This document shows positions 1 to 10,891 of a DNA stretch of 64,000 nucleotides, one piece after another. How positions within the stretch are numbered: position 1 is the first letter of the stretch; every line of letters starts with the position of its first letter. The notes below the pieces were generated by a model. The model saw only the letters and a list, made by a program, of their open reading frames with translations. It made no database searches and was not told the DNA's origin. The stretch is from Cupriavidus basilensis OR16 (GTDB taxonomy: Bacteria; Pseudomonadota; Gammaproteobacteria; Burkholderiales; Burkholderiaceae): assembly GCF_000243095.1 (NCBI RefSeq), contig NZ_AHJE01000045.1:1-64000 (forward strand). The letters are read 5' to 3'. Made by a program: the position numbers and the translations under genes.

Positions 1-500
1 TCGGAAACAGGGCGCGGCGTACTGCTTGGTGGCGCGCAAAAATTGCTGGGTCTGGAGGCCAGCAAACATTCTATATATGCCTTATTGGTCTCATTATGCT
101 CTATGAGTCACAATTTGCCGCCATCTCCGCACGGGGAATTGTTGCCGCTGGAAATATAAGAAGGGTTCAGGGCGGGAGTATGCGAAGATGCGCCCACAGC
201 GGCGCTGCGAATACGCGCGGCCGGCTGTCTGGACCTGACCCTCAGTCGCACCCACGACTTTCCGCCTGCGGCCCTGCCCCTGGTTCAGTTCTTCCCCCAA
301 GCATGCTGCCTTCCCGCTGGCCTCAAGGCCACCATGGCTGTCATGCTCCCCACGCTTCCTGCTTCCTTCCACCCCTGTGCCGTTCAATGCCAGGAATGGG
401 CGCCAATTGTCCATCGTCGTACCGACACCGCACGCCATCCATGCCAACGTGCCGGTAGCGGTCGGGTCCATGCCAAACGGCGCGGCGAACTTCGCGGTGC

Positions 501-692
501 ATGCCGGCCTGGCCGCATAGCCGTTCCTGGGGCTATGTGCCCAGCGGCGGGCTGGGCCTGCTGCGGATCGTGGTGCTTGTGCTGGTACTGATGGGCCGCT
601 TTTGGGCGAGAGAGCTCGCCTTGGCGCGACAGTCCGCGCAGCGAGCGCGTGATGGCCGGCAAGCTTCAGGCTTGCCGGCCAGCCGTTTTTAA
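501..692 (+). pseudogene. DUF3309 small membrane protein, N-terminally truncated remnant
   Basis: The reading frame begins MPAWPHSRSWGYVPSGGLG and runs into a hydrophobic stretch ending VLVLMGRF. This is the signature of the short DUF3309 membrane proteins, which normally have a hydrophobic helix (…ILLIVLILLLIGAL) before the PAWPHSRSWGYGPSGGLG block and stop soon after MGR. Here the first helix is missing; upstream codons in the frame read RRTSRC. The normal stop is also gone, so about 29 unrelated residues follow and run into the terminator stem. I read it as a decayed copy. The family assignment comes from remembered motif similarity. Confidence 0.55.
655..690 (+). terminator. Rho-independent terminator
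   Basis: Perfect 9-bp inverted repeat GCCGGCAAG / CTTGCCGGC (655-663 and 671-679) with a 7-nt loop, followed by a short T run ending at 690. It lies just upstream of the glucan synthase gene and presumably ends transcription from the left. Confidence 0.7.
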
Positions 693-719
693 GGAGGCGA
701 ACCCGTCTCCCGATCCCCG

Positions 720-3700
720 TTGGCAATCAAGGCGCCCATGTATTCAGTGCTAGGCCGTACGTTCGAGTACACATCCACCCCGTCGCCGTGGGACAGCAAG
801 GCGCCAGTCCGGGAGGAACTGTTCGGCATCGAGCGGCTGGAGCAGCATGCGCAAAGCCTTGCCGCGGCACAGCCCGTGACCTCCAAGCCGCCGCGCGTGC
901 GCACGCTGCGCAGCCGCCTCAACGACAACGCCGAGGTATTGCTTGCGGCCTATCGCGCCAGCGCGGCGGAGCTGGAAAGCGGCAGGGCCGTGGTGCCCGC
1001 GGCCGAGTGGCTGCTGGACAACTACCATCTGGTGGAAGCGCAGATCCGCGAGATCCGCGATGACCTGCCGCCCGGCTACTATCGCCAGTTGCCCAAGCTC
1101 AGCGAGGGGCCATTCGCCGGCTATCCCCGCGTATTTGGCCTTGCCTGGGCCTTTGTTGCGCATACCGATAGCCATATCGACCCGGACACCCTGCGGCGCT
1201 TCATTGCTGCATACCAGCGTGTGCAGCCGCTGACCATCGGCGAATTGTGGGCGGTGGCCATTACGCTGCGCATCGTGCTGATCGAGAACCTGCGCCGCCT
1301 GGCCGAGCAGATGACCGCCGGGCGCAGCGCCCGCGCCGACGCTGACAACCTCTCGCAGCAGTTGCTCAAGTCGGGCTGCGCCAGGTCGGCGCTCGACACG
1401 GATATCGCCTCGCGCGCGGCCTCGCCCTTGTCGGAGCTGTTCGCCGCGCAGCTGGCCAAGCGCCTGCGGGACCAGGACCCACGGACCACGCCAACCCTTG
1501 GCTGGCTGGAAGAGCGGCTCGGGCGGCAGGGTGCGTCCATCGAGGGCGTGGTGCGGCACGCTCAGCAGCGCCAGGGCGCGTCCAACGTGACCGTGCGCAA
1601 TGTCATCACCAGCATGCGCTTGATTTCCGATATCGACTGGGCCGAATTGTTCGAGAGCGTGAGCCTGGTTGACGCGCGTTTGCGCGATGGCTGCGGCTAT
1701 GCCCAAATGGATTTCCCCACCCGCAATCTCTACCGTAGCGCCATCGAGCAACTTGCCAGGGGCTCGCCGGCCTCGGAACTGGAGATCGCCGATCTCGCGC
1801 TGGCCACGGCGCGCGCATTGGCGGCCGGCACCGCCGATGCGGCGCAGGCGGAGCGCGTCGGGGACCCGGGATATCACCTGATCGCGGAGGGCCGGCGCGC
1901 GTTCGAGCGCGTGATCGGCTTCCGCGCCCCGGCGCGGCTGCGGCTTTCCCGCCTCAATATCGCGCTAGGTATTGGCGGCTATGTGGGCGCCATCCTGCTG
2001 GTCACCCTCGCGCTGCTCGGCGGATCGCTCTGGTTGCTTGCGGCGGCGGCCACGCCGGCGCTCTCCGGCGGCTGGCTTGCGCTGGTCGGATTGCTGGGCT
2101 TCGTGCCGGCCAGCGAGGTGGCAACGGCGGTGGTCAATCGCGGCATCGCCTGGCTCTTTGGCGCCACCATCCTGCCGGGACTTGAGCTCACGGCGGGCGT
2201 GCCGCCAGCGCTGCGCACGCTGGTGGCCGTGCCCACGCTGCTATCGGGCGAATCCAGCCTGCGCGAGCAGATCGAGCGCCTGGAGGTGCACCACCTCGCC
2301 GGCGCGGGTGGCGACCTGACCTTCGCGCTGCTCACCGATGGCACCGACGCCGACCAGGAAGTCATGCCGGACGACGCGGCCCTGCTGGCGGTGGCTGCCG
2401 AAGCCATCGGCGAGCTCAATCGCCGCTACGGCCCAGGTCCCGCCGGCGACCGCTTCCTGTTGCTGCACCGGCACCGCGTATTCAACGCAGGGGAAGGCAA
2501 ATGGATGGGATGGGAGCGCAAGCGCGGCAAGCTCCAGGAACTCAACCGCTTGCTGCGCGGGGCCACGGACACCAGCTTTGCTCCTGTCGGCGGCCGCCCG
2601 CCCCAGGTACCGCCCGATGTGCGCTACGTGATCACGCTCGATGCCGACACGCGCTTGCCGCGCGATGCGGCACTGCGGCTGATCGGCAAGATGGCTCACC
2701 CGCTGAACCGGCCAAGGTTCGACAACAAGCAGCAGCGTGTCATTGGCGGCTACGCGATCCTGCAGCCGCGCGTCACGCCATCCCTGCCGGTGGGGAGCGA
2801 GGGTTCGTTCTATCAGCGCATCTTCTCGGCGCCCGGCGGCATCGATCCCTATGCGGCGGCCGCGTCGGACGTGTACCAGGATATCTTTGGTGAGGGTTCC
2901 TATACCGGCAAGGGTATCTATGACGTGGATGCCTTCGAGGCCGCGCTGCACGGCCGCGTGCCGGAGAATGCGGTGCTCAGCCATGATTTGTTCGAGGGCA
3001 CGTTTGCCCGCGCCGGGCTGGCCTCGGACATCGAAGTCGTCGAGGATTTTCCCGCTCGCTATGACGTTGCGGCCAAGCGCCAGCATCGCTGGACGCGCGG
3101 CGACTGGCAGCTCCTTGACTGGATCTTGCGCGGCCGAAAAGGCAGCGAGGCGGTGCCGATGCTCGGCCGCTGGAAGATGCTGGACAACCTGCGGCGCTCG
3201 GTGCTCGCGCCATCGCTGCTGCTGTGCTTTGGCGCGTGCTGGCTGCTGCCACCGGGCGCTGCTTTGCGCGGCACGCTGCTGTTGCTGGCGGCCATGGCGA
3301 TTCCCGGCTTCCTGCCCGGTGTGTTTTCCGTCATTCCCCATCGTGCCGGCATCCGGCTGCGCAACCACGTGGGGATGCTGTGGGGCGACCTGCGTGCCGC
3401 CGTGGCGCAGGTGCTGCTGACGCTGGCGTTCCTGCCCGACGTGGCCTGGCGCATGAGCGACGCCATCGCGCGCACGCTGGTGCGGCTGCGTTTTTCGCGT
3501 CGCCACCTGCTGGAGTGGACCACGGCCGCCCAGTCCATGACCAGCCCCCGGCTCGACCTGGCGGGCTCTTACCGGCAGATGGCGGGCGGCCTGTTGCTGA
3601 CGCTGGCGCTGCTGGCGGGCACGCTGGCAGTCGCGCCTGCGTCCTGGCCACTCGTGCTGCCCCTTGGATTACTCTGGCTCGCCGCGCCCGTGCTCGCGCT

Positions 3701-6320
3701 GTGGGCAAGCCGGGCGCCTAAGGTGGCAAGGCGGCTGGTGGTGTCGGACGCGGACACGCGCGAGTTGCGCTTGACCGCGCGCCGCACCTGGCGCTTTTTC
3801 GAAACCATGGTCACGCCGGCGGACAACATGCTGCCGCCCGACAATTTCCAGGAGCGCCCGAGGCCGGTCATTGCGCACCGGACCTCGCCCACCAACATCG
3901 GCCTGTACCTGCTCTCCACCATTGCCGCACGCGACTTTGGCTGGAGCGGCACGGCGGCGACGGCAGAACGGCTGGAAGCGGCCTTCGCCGCCATGCAAAA
4001 GCTGCAGCGCTGCCATGGCCACTTCTACAACTGGTATGGCACGCAGGATCTGCGCGCCCTGACGCCTGCCTACGTCTCATCGGTCGACAGCGGCAACCTG
4101 GCCGGCCACCTGATAGCGCTGGCCAATGCCTGTGAAGAATGGACCCATGCCGAGGTGACGCCGGATTTCCGGCTCGGCATGATGGATACCGTCACGCTGG
4201 CGCGCGAGGCCATTGCCGGGCTGGCGCTGGCGGGCGGCGAGCGTGCCGGTAAGCTCGGCGAATTGCTGGAACAGGTCGAAACCCAGCTCAACGGCACGCA
4301 GGCCATGGCCATGCTGATGCCCGCGCTCAAGCGGTTGACGGAGAAAGCCGGCGCGATTGCCCGAGACATCCTGCCCGCCAGCGACGACGACGGCCTTGGC
4401 GACCTGGCGTTCTGGGTGCAAGCGCTACGCAAGGCCGTGGCCGAGCATGAGCAAGACCGGGTCGAACGCATCGAAGCGCCGGACCTGCTCGGCGCGCGCC
4501 TGCAAGCGCTGGCTGCCGTTGCGCGCGACATGGCGCTGTCGATGGACTTCGCGTTTCTCTTTGACGAAGAGCGCAAGCTGCTTTCGATCGGCTACTCGCT
4601 GGACGACAACCGGCTCGATGTCAGTTGCTATGACCTGCTCGCGTCGGAGGCCCGTCTTGCCAGCCTGTTTGCCATCGCCAAGGGCGATGTGTCGACACGC
4701 CACTGGTTCCGCCTTGGGCGCACGGCCACGCCGCTGGGCAATGGGTCTGCGCTGATTTCATGGTCCGGGTCGATGTTCGAGTACCTGATGCCGTCGCTGA
4801 TCATGCGCGCGCCGGCGGGTAGCCTGCTCGAGCAGACGAACCGGCTGGTGGTGGAGCGCCAGCAAGGCTACGGCCGCGCGCTGGGCGTGCCATGGGGCGT
4901 ATCCGAGTCGGCCTACAACGCGCGCGACATGGAGTTCACCTACCAGTACTCCAACTTCGGCGTGCCAGGCCTGGGCCTGAAACGCGGGCTCTCCGACAAT
5001 GTCGTGATCGCACCCTATGCGAGCGGCCTTGCCACCATGGTAGATCCGCAGGGCGCGCAGCAAAACTTCGCGCGTCTCGCGCAGATGGGGGCAAAGGGGC
5101 GCTTCGGTTTCTACGAGGCCATCGATTTCACCCGGTCCCGGCTGCCCGAGGATGAGGAATTCGCCATCATCCGCAGCTACATGGCCCACCACCAGGGCAT
5201 GACCATCGTGGCGATTGCCAATACCCTGCACGGCGGCCAGATGCGGGAGCGCTTTCACCGCGAGCCGATGATCCAGGCCACCGAGCTCTTGCTGCAGGAG
5301 CGCATGCCGCGCAACGTCGCCATTGCACATCCCCGCGCCGAAGAGGTGAAAGCTTCCTCGATGGAGTCCGGCAGCGAGGATTCCACGGTACGCAGGCTTG
5401 CGGGCTATGCGCCTGGTGCACCCGTCACGCATCTGCTGTCGAATGGGCGCTACGCGGTGATGCTGACCGCGGCCGGCGCGGGCTACAGCCGCTGGCGCGA
5501 TCTGGCCGTGACGCGGTGGCGCGAGGATGCAACCCGCGATGACGCTGGCAGCTTTATCTTCCTGCGCGATACGCAGAGCCGCGCCGTCTGGCCGGCCGGC
5601 GCGCAGTTTGCCGGCGGCGACACGGACGATGGCGAGCAGGGCAGCGAAGTGGTCTTCGCCGAAGACCACGCGGAGTTCATCCGCCGCGATGGCAGCCTGG
5701 TCACCACGCTCTCCATCCTGGTCTCCGGCGAGGACGACGGGGAAGTGCGGCGAGTCTCGCTGGCCAACAGCGGACGGCGCGCGCGCGAGATCGAACTGAC
5801 CTCGTATGCGGAGCTGGTGCTGACCGTGCCGGCGGCCGACGTCGCGCATCCGGCCTTCTCCAAGCTGTTTGTCGAAACCGAATACCTGGCCGAGTTCGGC
5901 GCGCTGGTTGCCACGCGCCGCCCGCGCTCGCCCACGGAGCCCACGATATGGGCCGCCCACTTCGCGGTCGTCGAAGGCGAAGCGGTGGCGGATCCGCAAT
6001 ACGAGACCGACCGGGCGCGCTTCCTGGCGCAGGGGAAAACGGGAAGGATATCGAACGGCGTGCGGTATGGAACTCCGCTCTCCAACACCACGGGCACGGT
6101 GCTCGACGCCATCTTCTCGCTCAGGCAGCGCGTGCGGGTCGCGCCGGGCGGTGTCGCGCGCATCGCATTCTGGACACTGGTGGCGCCCTCGCGCGCCGCG
6201 CTGCTGGATCTGATCGACAAGCATCATGGGCTACCCCGGAGGCCATTGCCCGCGGCGCGGGCTCGCAGTCAGGGCTCTGGCCGCACGCCATCTCCGGCGA
6301 CTTGCCCATCGTGCTGCTGA
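720..6320 (+). pseudogene. ndvB: Cyclic beta-1,2-glucan synthase (NdvB-like), 5' part
   Basis: N-terminal part of an NdvB/ChvB-type glucan synthase, an inner-membrane enzyme making cyclic beta-1,2-glucan from UDP-glucose. Hydrophobic segments lie around residues 420-470, 850-930 and 990-1030. Between the first two sits a GT84 glycosyltransferase region, with LDADTRLPR near residue 640 and QHRWTRGDW near 788. The later part is the first GH94-related half. Homology ends at LIDKHH near 6228; the frame then continues with 30 unrelated residues to a stop at 6320. The matching 3' part resumes in another frame immediately afterwards, so about 45-50 conserved codons are missing and the frame is shifted. 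Start: TTG at 720, or ATG at 738, which gives MYSVLGRTF; the strong purine box AAGGAGG at 691 is too distant to decide. Confidence 0.8.
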
Positions 6321-9148
6321 GCATCGACGAGATCGAGGATATGGCGCAAGTGCGCCAGTTGCTGCGCGCGCATGAGTACTGGCGCATGAAGCGGCTTGGC
6401 GTGGACCTGGTCATCGTCAACGAGCGCACGGCGTCTTATACGCAGGACCTGCAGATCGCCATCGAGACCGCTGTGCGCAGCAGCCAGTCGCGGCCTCGCC
6501 TTGGCGATGAGCTCGCCCAAGGCACGGTCTATACGCTGCGGGCCGATCTGATGCACGTAGAGGCCCGCGCCTTGCTCTTGTCGGTGGCCCGCGTCGTGCT
6601 GTCCGCGCGCCGGGGGGGCCTCGCCGAACAACTCGGCCGGCTGCCCCGGGCGCCGCAGCGCGCCGCGCCCGTACGCCGCCGCGCGTCACCACGGCCGGTG
6701 CCAATGCAAGGGCCGGCCAAGCCGGCGCTCGAATTTTTCAACGGCCTCGGTGGCTTCGACAAGGACGGGCGGGAGTATGTGATCGTGCTCGAGGGCGCCG
6801 CCACCACGCCCGCTCCATGGATCAACGTGATCGCCAATCCCAACTTTGGCTTCCACGCCTCGGCACAGGGCAGCGGCTACACTTGGGCCGAGAGCAGCCG
6901 CGAAAACCAGCTCACGCCCTGGTCCAACGACCCGGTGCTGGATCCGGCCGGCGAAGCGTTCTATATCCGTGACGAAGACAGCCTCGAAGTCTGGTGTCCG
7001 ACCGCGCAGCCTATCCGCGACACAGGCACGTACACGGCCCGTCACGGCCATGGCTACAGCCGCTTTGCCCACCAGGCAAATGGCATCGCGGTTGAGTTGC
7101 TGCAGTTCGTCCCGCTGGAAGACCCGATCAAGATTTCACGGCTGACGTTGAGCAACCTGTCTGCCGTGCGCCGCCGGCTTTCCGTCACCGCTTACGTGGA
7201 GTGGGTACTCGGCACATCGCGGGGCGCATCGGCACCGTTCATCGTGACCGAGCGCGACGACGCCACCGGGGCGGTGCTGGCGCGCAATCCGTGGAGCACC
7301 GCCTTCCCCGGCCGCGTTGCCTTTGCCGATCTCAACGGCAGGCAAACGGCCTGGACCGCCGACCGCACCGAATTCCTCGGCTACAGCGGCGGCGTCGAGG
7401 CGCCGGCGGCCTTGCTTGGCACGACGCCGTTGTCCGGCGCGGTGGGCGCGGGCCTGGATCCGTGCGCCGCGGTGCAGTGCTTCGTGGAACTTGCCGCGGG
7501 CGAGACGCTCGACATCGTCGCATTTCTCGGCGAGTGCGGCTCGGCCGAGGCGGCGAGGGCGCTGATTGCCCGCTATCGTGCCGCCGATCTCGACGCCGTG
7601 CTCGATGCCGTGACCGGGCACTGGGATAGCCTGCTTGGCGCCGTGCAGGTCAGGACGCCAGACCGGGCGATGGACATCATGCTCAATGGCTGGCTGCTGT
7701 ACCAGACCCTGGCCTGCCGCATCTGGGCGCGCTCCGCCTTTTACCAGGCGAGCGGCGCTTATGGCTTTCGCGATCAGTTGCAGGACACCATGGCGCTCAC
7801 CTTCGCCAGGCCCGCTGCTACGCGCCAGCACCTGCTGCGCGCCGCCGCCAGGCAGTTTGCCGAAGGCGACGTCCAGCATTGGTGGCTGCCGCATACCGGG
7901 CAGGGCGTGCGCACGCGCATCTCCGACGATTGCGTCTGGCTGGCCTTTGCCACCGCGACCTACATTGCCGGCTCGGGCGATGCGGCGGTACTGGATGAGA
8001 CAGTGTCCTTCCTCGAAGGGCCGCTACTCGGCGCCGACGAGCATGATGCCTTCTTCCAGCCGATGGCCGGGGAGGCCTCGGGCTCGCTGTTCGAGCATTG
8101 CGCGCGCGGCATCGAGCGATGCCTCACATTGACCGGTGAGCACGGGTTGCCACTGATCGGCGGCGGCGACTGGAACGACGGCATGAGCCGGGTCGGCGCC
8201 GGAGGCAAGGGTGAGAGCGTGTGGCTTGGCTGGTTGCTGATGCGCACGATCGCGCTCTTCGCACCGCTTGCCGAGGTGCGCGATGCCGCCCGGGCAGCGC
8301 ACTGGCGTGCCCATGCGGCAATGCTGGGCGAGGCATTGGAGCGCGACGGGTGGGACGGCGAGTGGTATCGCCGGGCCACCTTCGATGACGGCAGCTGGCT
8401 GGGTTCTAAGAGCAGCCCGGCCTGCCGGATCGATGCCATTGCCCAGTCCTGGGCAGTGCTGTCGGGCGCAGGGGACCCAGTGCGCGCGGCCACCGCCATG
8501 GCATCGATGGCCGAGCACCTGGTGCGTCGCGACGATGGCCTGGCGCTGCTGTTCGCGCCGCCCTTCGATGGCGCGTCGCTGGATCCCGGCTACATCGAAG
8601 GCTATCCCCCGGGCGTGCGCGAGAACGGCGGGCAATATAGCCACGCCGCGATGTGGTCGGTCCTTGCCTTTGCCCGGCTCGGCGCAGGTGCAAAGGCCGT
8701 TGACCTGTTCTCGATGCTCAACCCGATCCACCACGCCAGCACGGCCGCGGGCGTCCAGCGCTACAAGGTCGAGCCCTACGTGGTCGCGGCCGACGTGTAC
8801 TCGGTGGCGCCCCACATCGGGCGTGGCGGGTGGACCTGGTACACCGGCGCGGCCGGCTGGATGTATCGCGCCGGGGTGGAAGGCATCCTTGGCCTGCGCC
8901 GGGAAGGGGCCTGGCTGATCGTCGCGCCGAGTATTCCAGCGGCGTGGCCTGGGTTCGACGCAACGGTACACCTGGGCGCGTGCCATTACGACATCCGGGT
9001 GGAGACGCTGGCGCCGGGCGCAGTCAGCGCGCATGCCATGCTCGATGGGCTGGCGGTGCCTTGCGCGGGAGGCGGGACGCGCGTGCCGATCGATGACGGC
9101 AGGCACCGGTTGCTGCTTTGCATCACACCCGCGGTGGAGCCAGGGTGA
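6229..9148 (+). pseudogene. ndvB: Cyclic beta-1,2-glucan synthase (NdvB-like), 3' part with GH94 phosphorylase domain
   Basis: Continuation of the same gene in a different frame from about 6230, starting TPEAIARGAGSQSG and ending at 9148. It holds the carbohydrate-binding and GH94 glycoside phosphorylase portion, which in NdvB controls glucan chain length. GGGDWNDGMSR, carrying the expected catalytic Asp, is encoded near 8160-8192. The earliest in-frame ATG is at 6341 with no convincing ribosome-binding site, so independent translation is doubtful. With the 5' part the total is about 2,810 codons, a little short of a full-length family member, consistent with one internal deletion. Function is probably lost unless the lesion is a sequence error. 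Confidence 0.8.
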
Positions 9149-9226
9149 AACAGGCCAAAGCGCCTCAAGGGCATCAGGAGGGGCTTGGCGGGCATATTGC
9201 CGCCGAAAACTCTTTACTTGATTCCC

Positions 9227-9254
9227 TTGACTCCGCAGGAAATAAGCTTATGAT
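9227..9254 (+). promoter_or_regulatory. Sigma-70 promoter of the phasin gene
   Basis: TTGACT at 9227-9232 and TATGAT at 9249-9254, spaced 16 bp, sit about 90 bp upstream of the phasin start codon. The PhaR-like operator follows just downstream, where the transcript should begin. Confidence 0.7.
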
Positions 9255-9262
9255 GTGCTCAA

Positions 9263-9279
9263 TTGCTGCGTTGCAGCAA
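9263..9279 (+). promoter_or_regulatory. PhaR-type operator
   Basis: Perfect palindrome TTGCTGC-GTT-GCAGCAA starting 9 bp after the -10 box. It contains CTGC-N3-GCAG, the half-site pattern I recall for the PHA-responsive repressor PhaR. Its position over the transcription start suits repression of the phasin until polymer granules titrate PhaR. Confidence 0.65.
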
Positions 9280-9341
9280 AACGATGATGCCGCTCACGGA
9301 ACCCTCTTCGCAGCGTTGGATCATCCCCAGGAGACTACTTC

Positions 9342-9845
9342 ATGGCACATCCCACCCAAGCCCAGTTTTTCGGCGTTCAGCAAGCTAACCTGGACCTGTT
9401 TCTCGCACTCGTCGGCCCCCTGGCCCGCGGCGCGGAAAAGATCAGCGCGCTGAACCTGCAGGCCGTCAAGGCAAGCCTGGCGGATACCACGAACTACGTA
9501 CGCGAAGCCAGCCAGCAGCCGGTTGGCGCCGGCATGTCCGGCCTCAAGCCGGAACTGGCGAATGGGTTTGCCCAGAAGGTGAATGCCTACGCCGGCCACA
9601 TGAACGAAATCTTCACCAGCACCGGCGCCGAGTTCGCGCAGGAAGCCCAGCGCCAGATGAGCACCTACGCCGCGCAGACGCAGGAAGCCATGGCTTCGTT
9701 CGGCCAGAACCTGATGTCGAACGCGGGCGGTGCGTTCCCCGCCGCCGGCACCAATGCCCCGAGCTGGGTCGCCGCCTATGAAACGGCCATGAAGCCGATG
9801 CGCGACGCCATCGAGAAGGTCATGCCCGCCATGGCTGCCAAGTAA
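9342..9845 (+). CDS. phaP: Phasin (PHA granule-associated protein)
   Basis: A 167-residue protein of the phasin_2 family, which coats polyhydroxyalkanoate granules in the cytoplasm and limits their coalescence. The start MAHPTQAQFFGVQQANLDL, the amphipathic Ala/Gln-rich helical body and the C-terminal PMRDAIEKVMPAMAAK are typical of Cupriavidus/Ralstonia phasins; there is no signal peptide. An AGGAG box lies about 8 nt before the ATG. It stands alone, with its own promoter and PhaR-type operator upstream and a strong terminator behind. The PHA synthesis genes are not in this window. Confidence 0.9.
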   Translation: MAHPTQAQFFGVQQANLDLFLALVGPLARGAEKISALNLQAVKASLADTTNYVREASQQPVGAGMSGLKPELANGFAQKVNAYAGHMNEIFTSTGAEFAQEAQRQMSTYAAQTQEAMASFGQNLMSNAGGAFPAAGTNAPSWVAAYETAMKPMRDAIEKVMPAMAAK

Positions 9846-9884
9846 GGCGGCACCGCTGGCCGCTGCAAAGCAAAAGCCGGTATC

Positions 9885-9920
9885 AAAAAAACTGCGCCCG
9901 TGTGGCGCAGTTTTTTTTTT
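9885..9920. terminator. Bidirectional terminator between phasin and uracil-DNA glycosylase
   Basis: Stem ACTGCGCC (9891-9898) / GGCGCAGT (9904-9911) with a 5-nt loop, an A run on the left and ten T on the right. It serves the converging phasin (+) and glycosylase (-) genes. Confidence 0.85.
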
Positions 9921-9954
9921 GCGGCGCAGGCGCTGCCCGTGAGCCAAGCCCGCG

Positions 9955-10617
9955 TCAGCCAGCGCGTGGTGCCCGCAGAACGGCCTCTACGCGCTGGCGC
10001 AGCACCGGCAGCAAGTCCCGCGCAAACCAGTCGTTGTGCTTGAACCAACCCTGGTTGCGCGGCGACGGGTGCGGCAGCGGAATAAAGCGCGGCCCATGCG
10101 CGGCAAAGCCGGCCACGGTAGGCGTCACGCCACCGCGCGCCGCCGCGCCCAGGAAACGCCGCTGCGCATACTGTCCGACCAGCAAGGTCAGCTCGATCTC
10201 CGGCAGACGTGCCAGCAAGGCATCCATCCACAACGGCGCGCACTCCTTGCGCGGCGGCAGGTCGCCGCTGGCGCCACGGCCCGGATAGCACAGTCCCATC
10301 GGGATGATGGCGATGCGCTCGGCGTCGTAGAACACCGTCTTGTCAATCCCCATCCATTCACGCAGCCGGTCACCGCTGGGATCGTCCCAGGGAATGCCGC
10401 TGGCATGTACGCGCGTGCCCGGCGCCTGGCCGACAATCAGGATGCGGGCGCTTGTGGCAGCTTGTACTACCGGGCGGGGACCAAGCGGGAGATGCGCTTC
10501 GCAGAGACGACAGGCGCGTACCTGGGTCAGCAGGGTGTCGAGGTCGGCCTTGCTCTCATCGCCCGAGGCGGAGACAGCTACGGGAGTTACGGGGGTTACG
10601 GGAAGGAGGCGCTTCAT
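9955..10617 (-). CDS. Uracil-DNA glycosylase family protein
   Basis: A 220-residue member of the uracil-DNA glycosylase superfamily, which excises damaged bases from DNA. Visible motifs are LIVGQAPG near residue 62, the water-activating loop region that follows (GIPWDDPSGDRLREWMG), and LPHPSPRNQGWFKHNDWF near the C terminus, the equivalent of the minor-groove leucine loop. The N-terminal CRLCEAHLPLGPRP resembles the CxxC start of iron-sulfur family 4/5 enzymes, but the full four-cysteine set is not evident, so this is probably the broad UDG-like subgroup. The only ATG start is at 10617; the longer frame starts with TTG. It converges on the phasin gene. Confidence 0.8.
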   Translation of the reverse strand: MKRLLPVTPVTPVAVSASGDESKADLDTLLTQVRACRLCEAHLPLGPRPVVQAATSARILIVGQAPGTRVHASGIPWDDPSGDRLREWMGIDKTVFYDAERIAIIPMGLCYPGRGASGDLPPRKECAPLWMDALLARLPEIELTLLVGQYAQRRFLGAAARGGVTPTVAGFAAHGPRFIPLPHPSPRNQGWFKHNDWFARDLLPVLRQRVEAVLRAPRAG

Positions 10618-10891
10618 GCCCGGCAAACGTGAATGGGATGTTGTGTTTGCACTACCCTGCGGATTTCAGGAAATTGCGTTTGCGGGCGAGATAACGCGTC
10701 CGGAAGGGAAATGTGGATCGTAGTCGTGCCCATGGCGCCCAGTGTATGCAGTTCGGCGAGGTTTGCCAAACGAGGCAGGTGCGCAAAGGGCGGGCACGCT
10801 GACGACAAAGGGTGGGGGGCGGCTATGAAGCTCTTCCAGATCGCGCAAGTGGGCCGCACCGAAGCACAGCCCACCCGCGTACCACTTCCAA

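Noticed and set aside
88..97. TTGGTCTCAT match to the 50-bp repeat at 14610
   Set aside because: Only 10 bases; likely chance.
94..726. 210-codon open frame on the minus strand at the left edge
   Set aside because: Low-complexity Arg/Gly-rich composition, no motif, overlaps the DUF3309 remnant, terminator and ndvB start.
2241..3506. Long minus-strand frame antisense to ndvB (421 codons)
   Set aside because: Mirror frame of high-GC coding DNA; His/Gln/Arg-rich, no domain.
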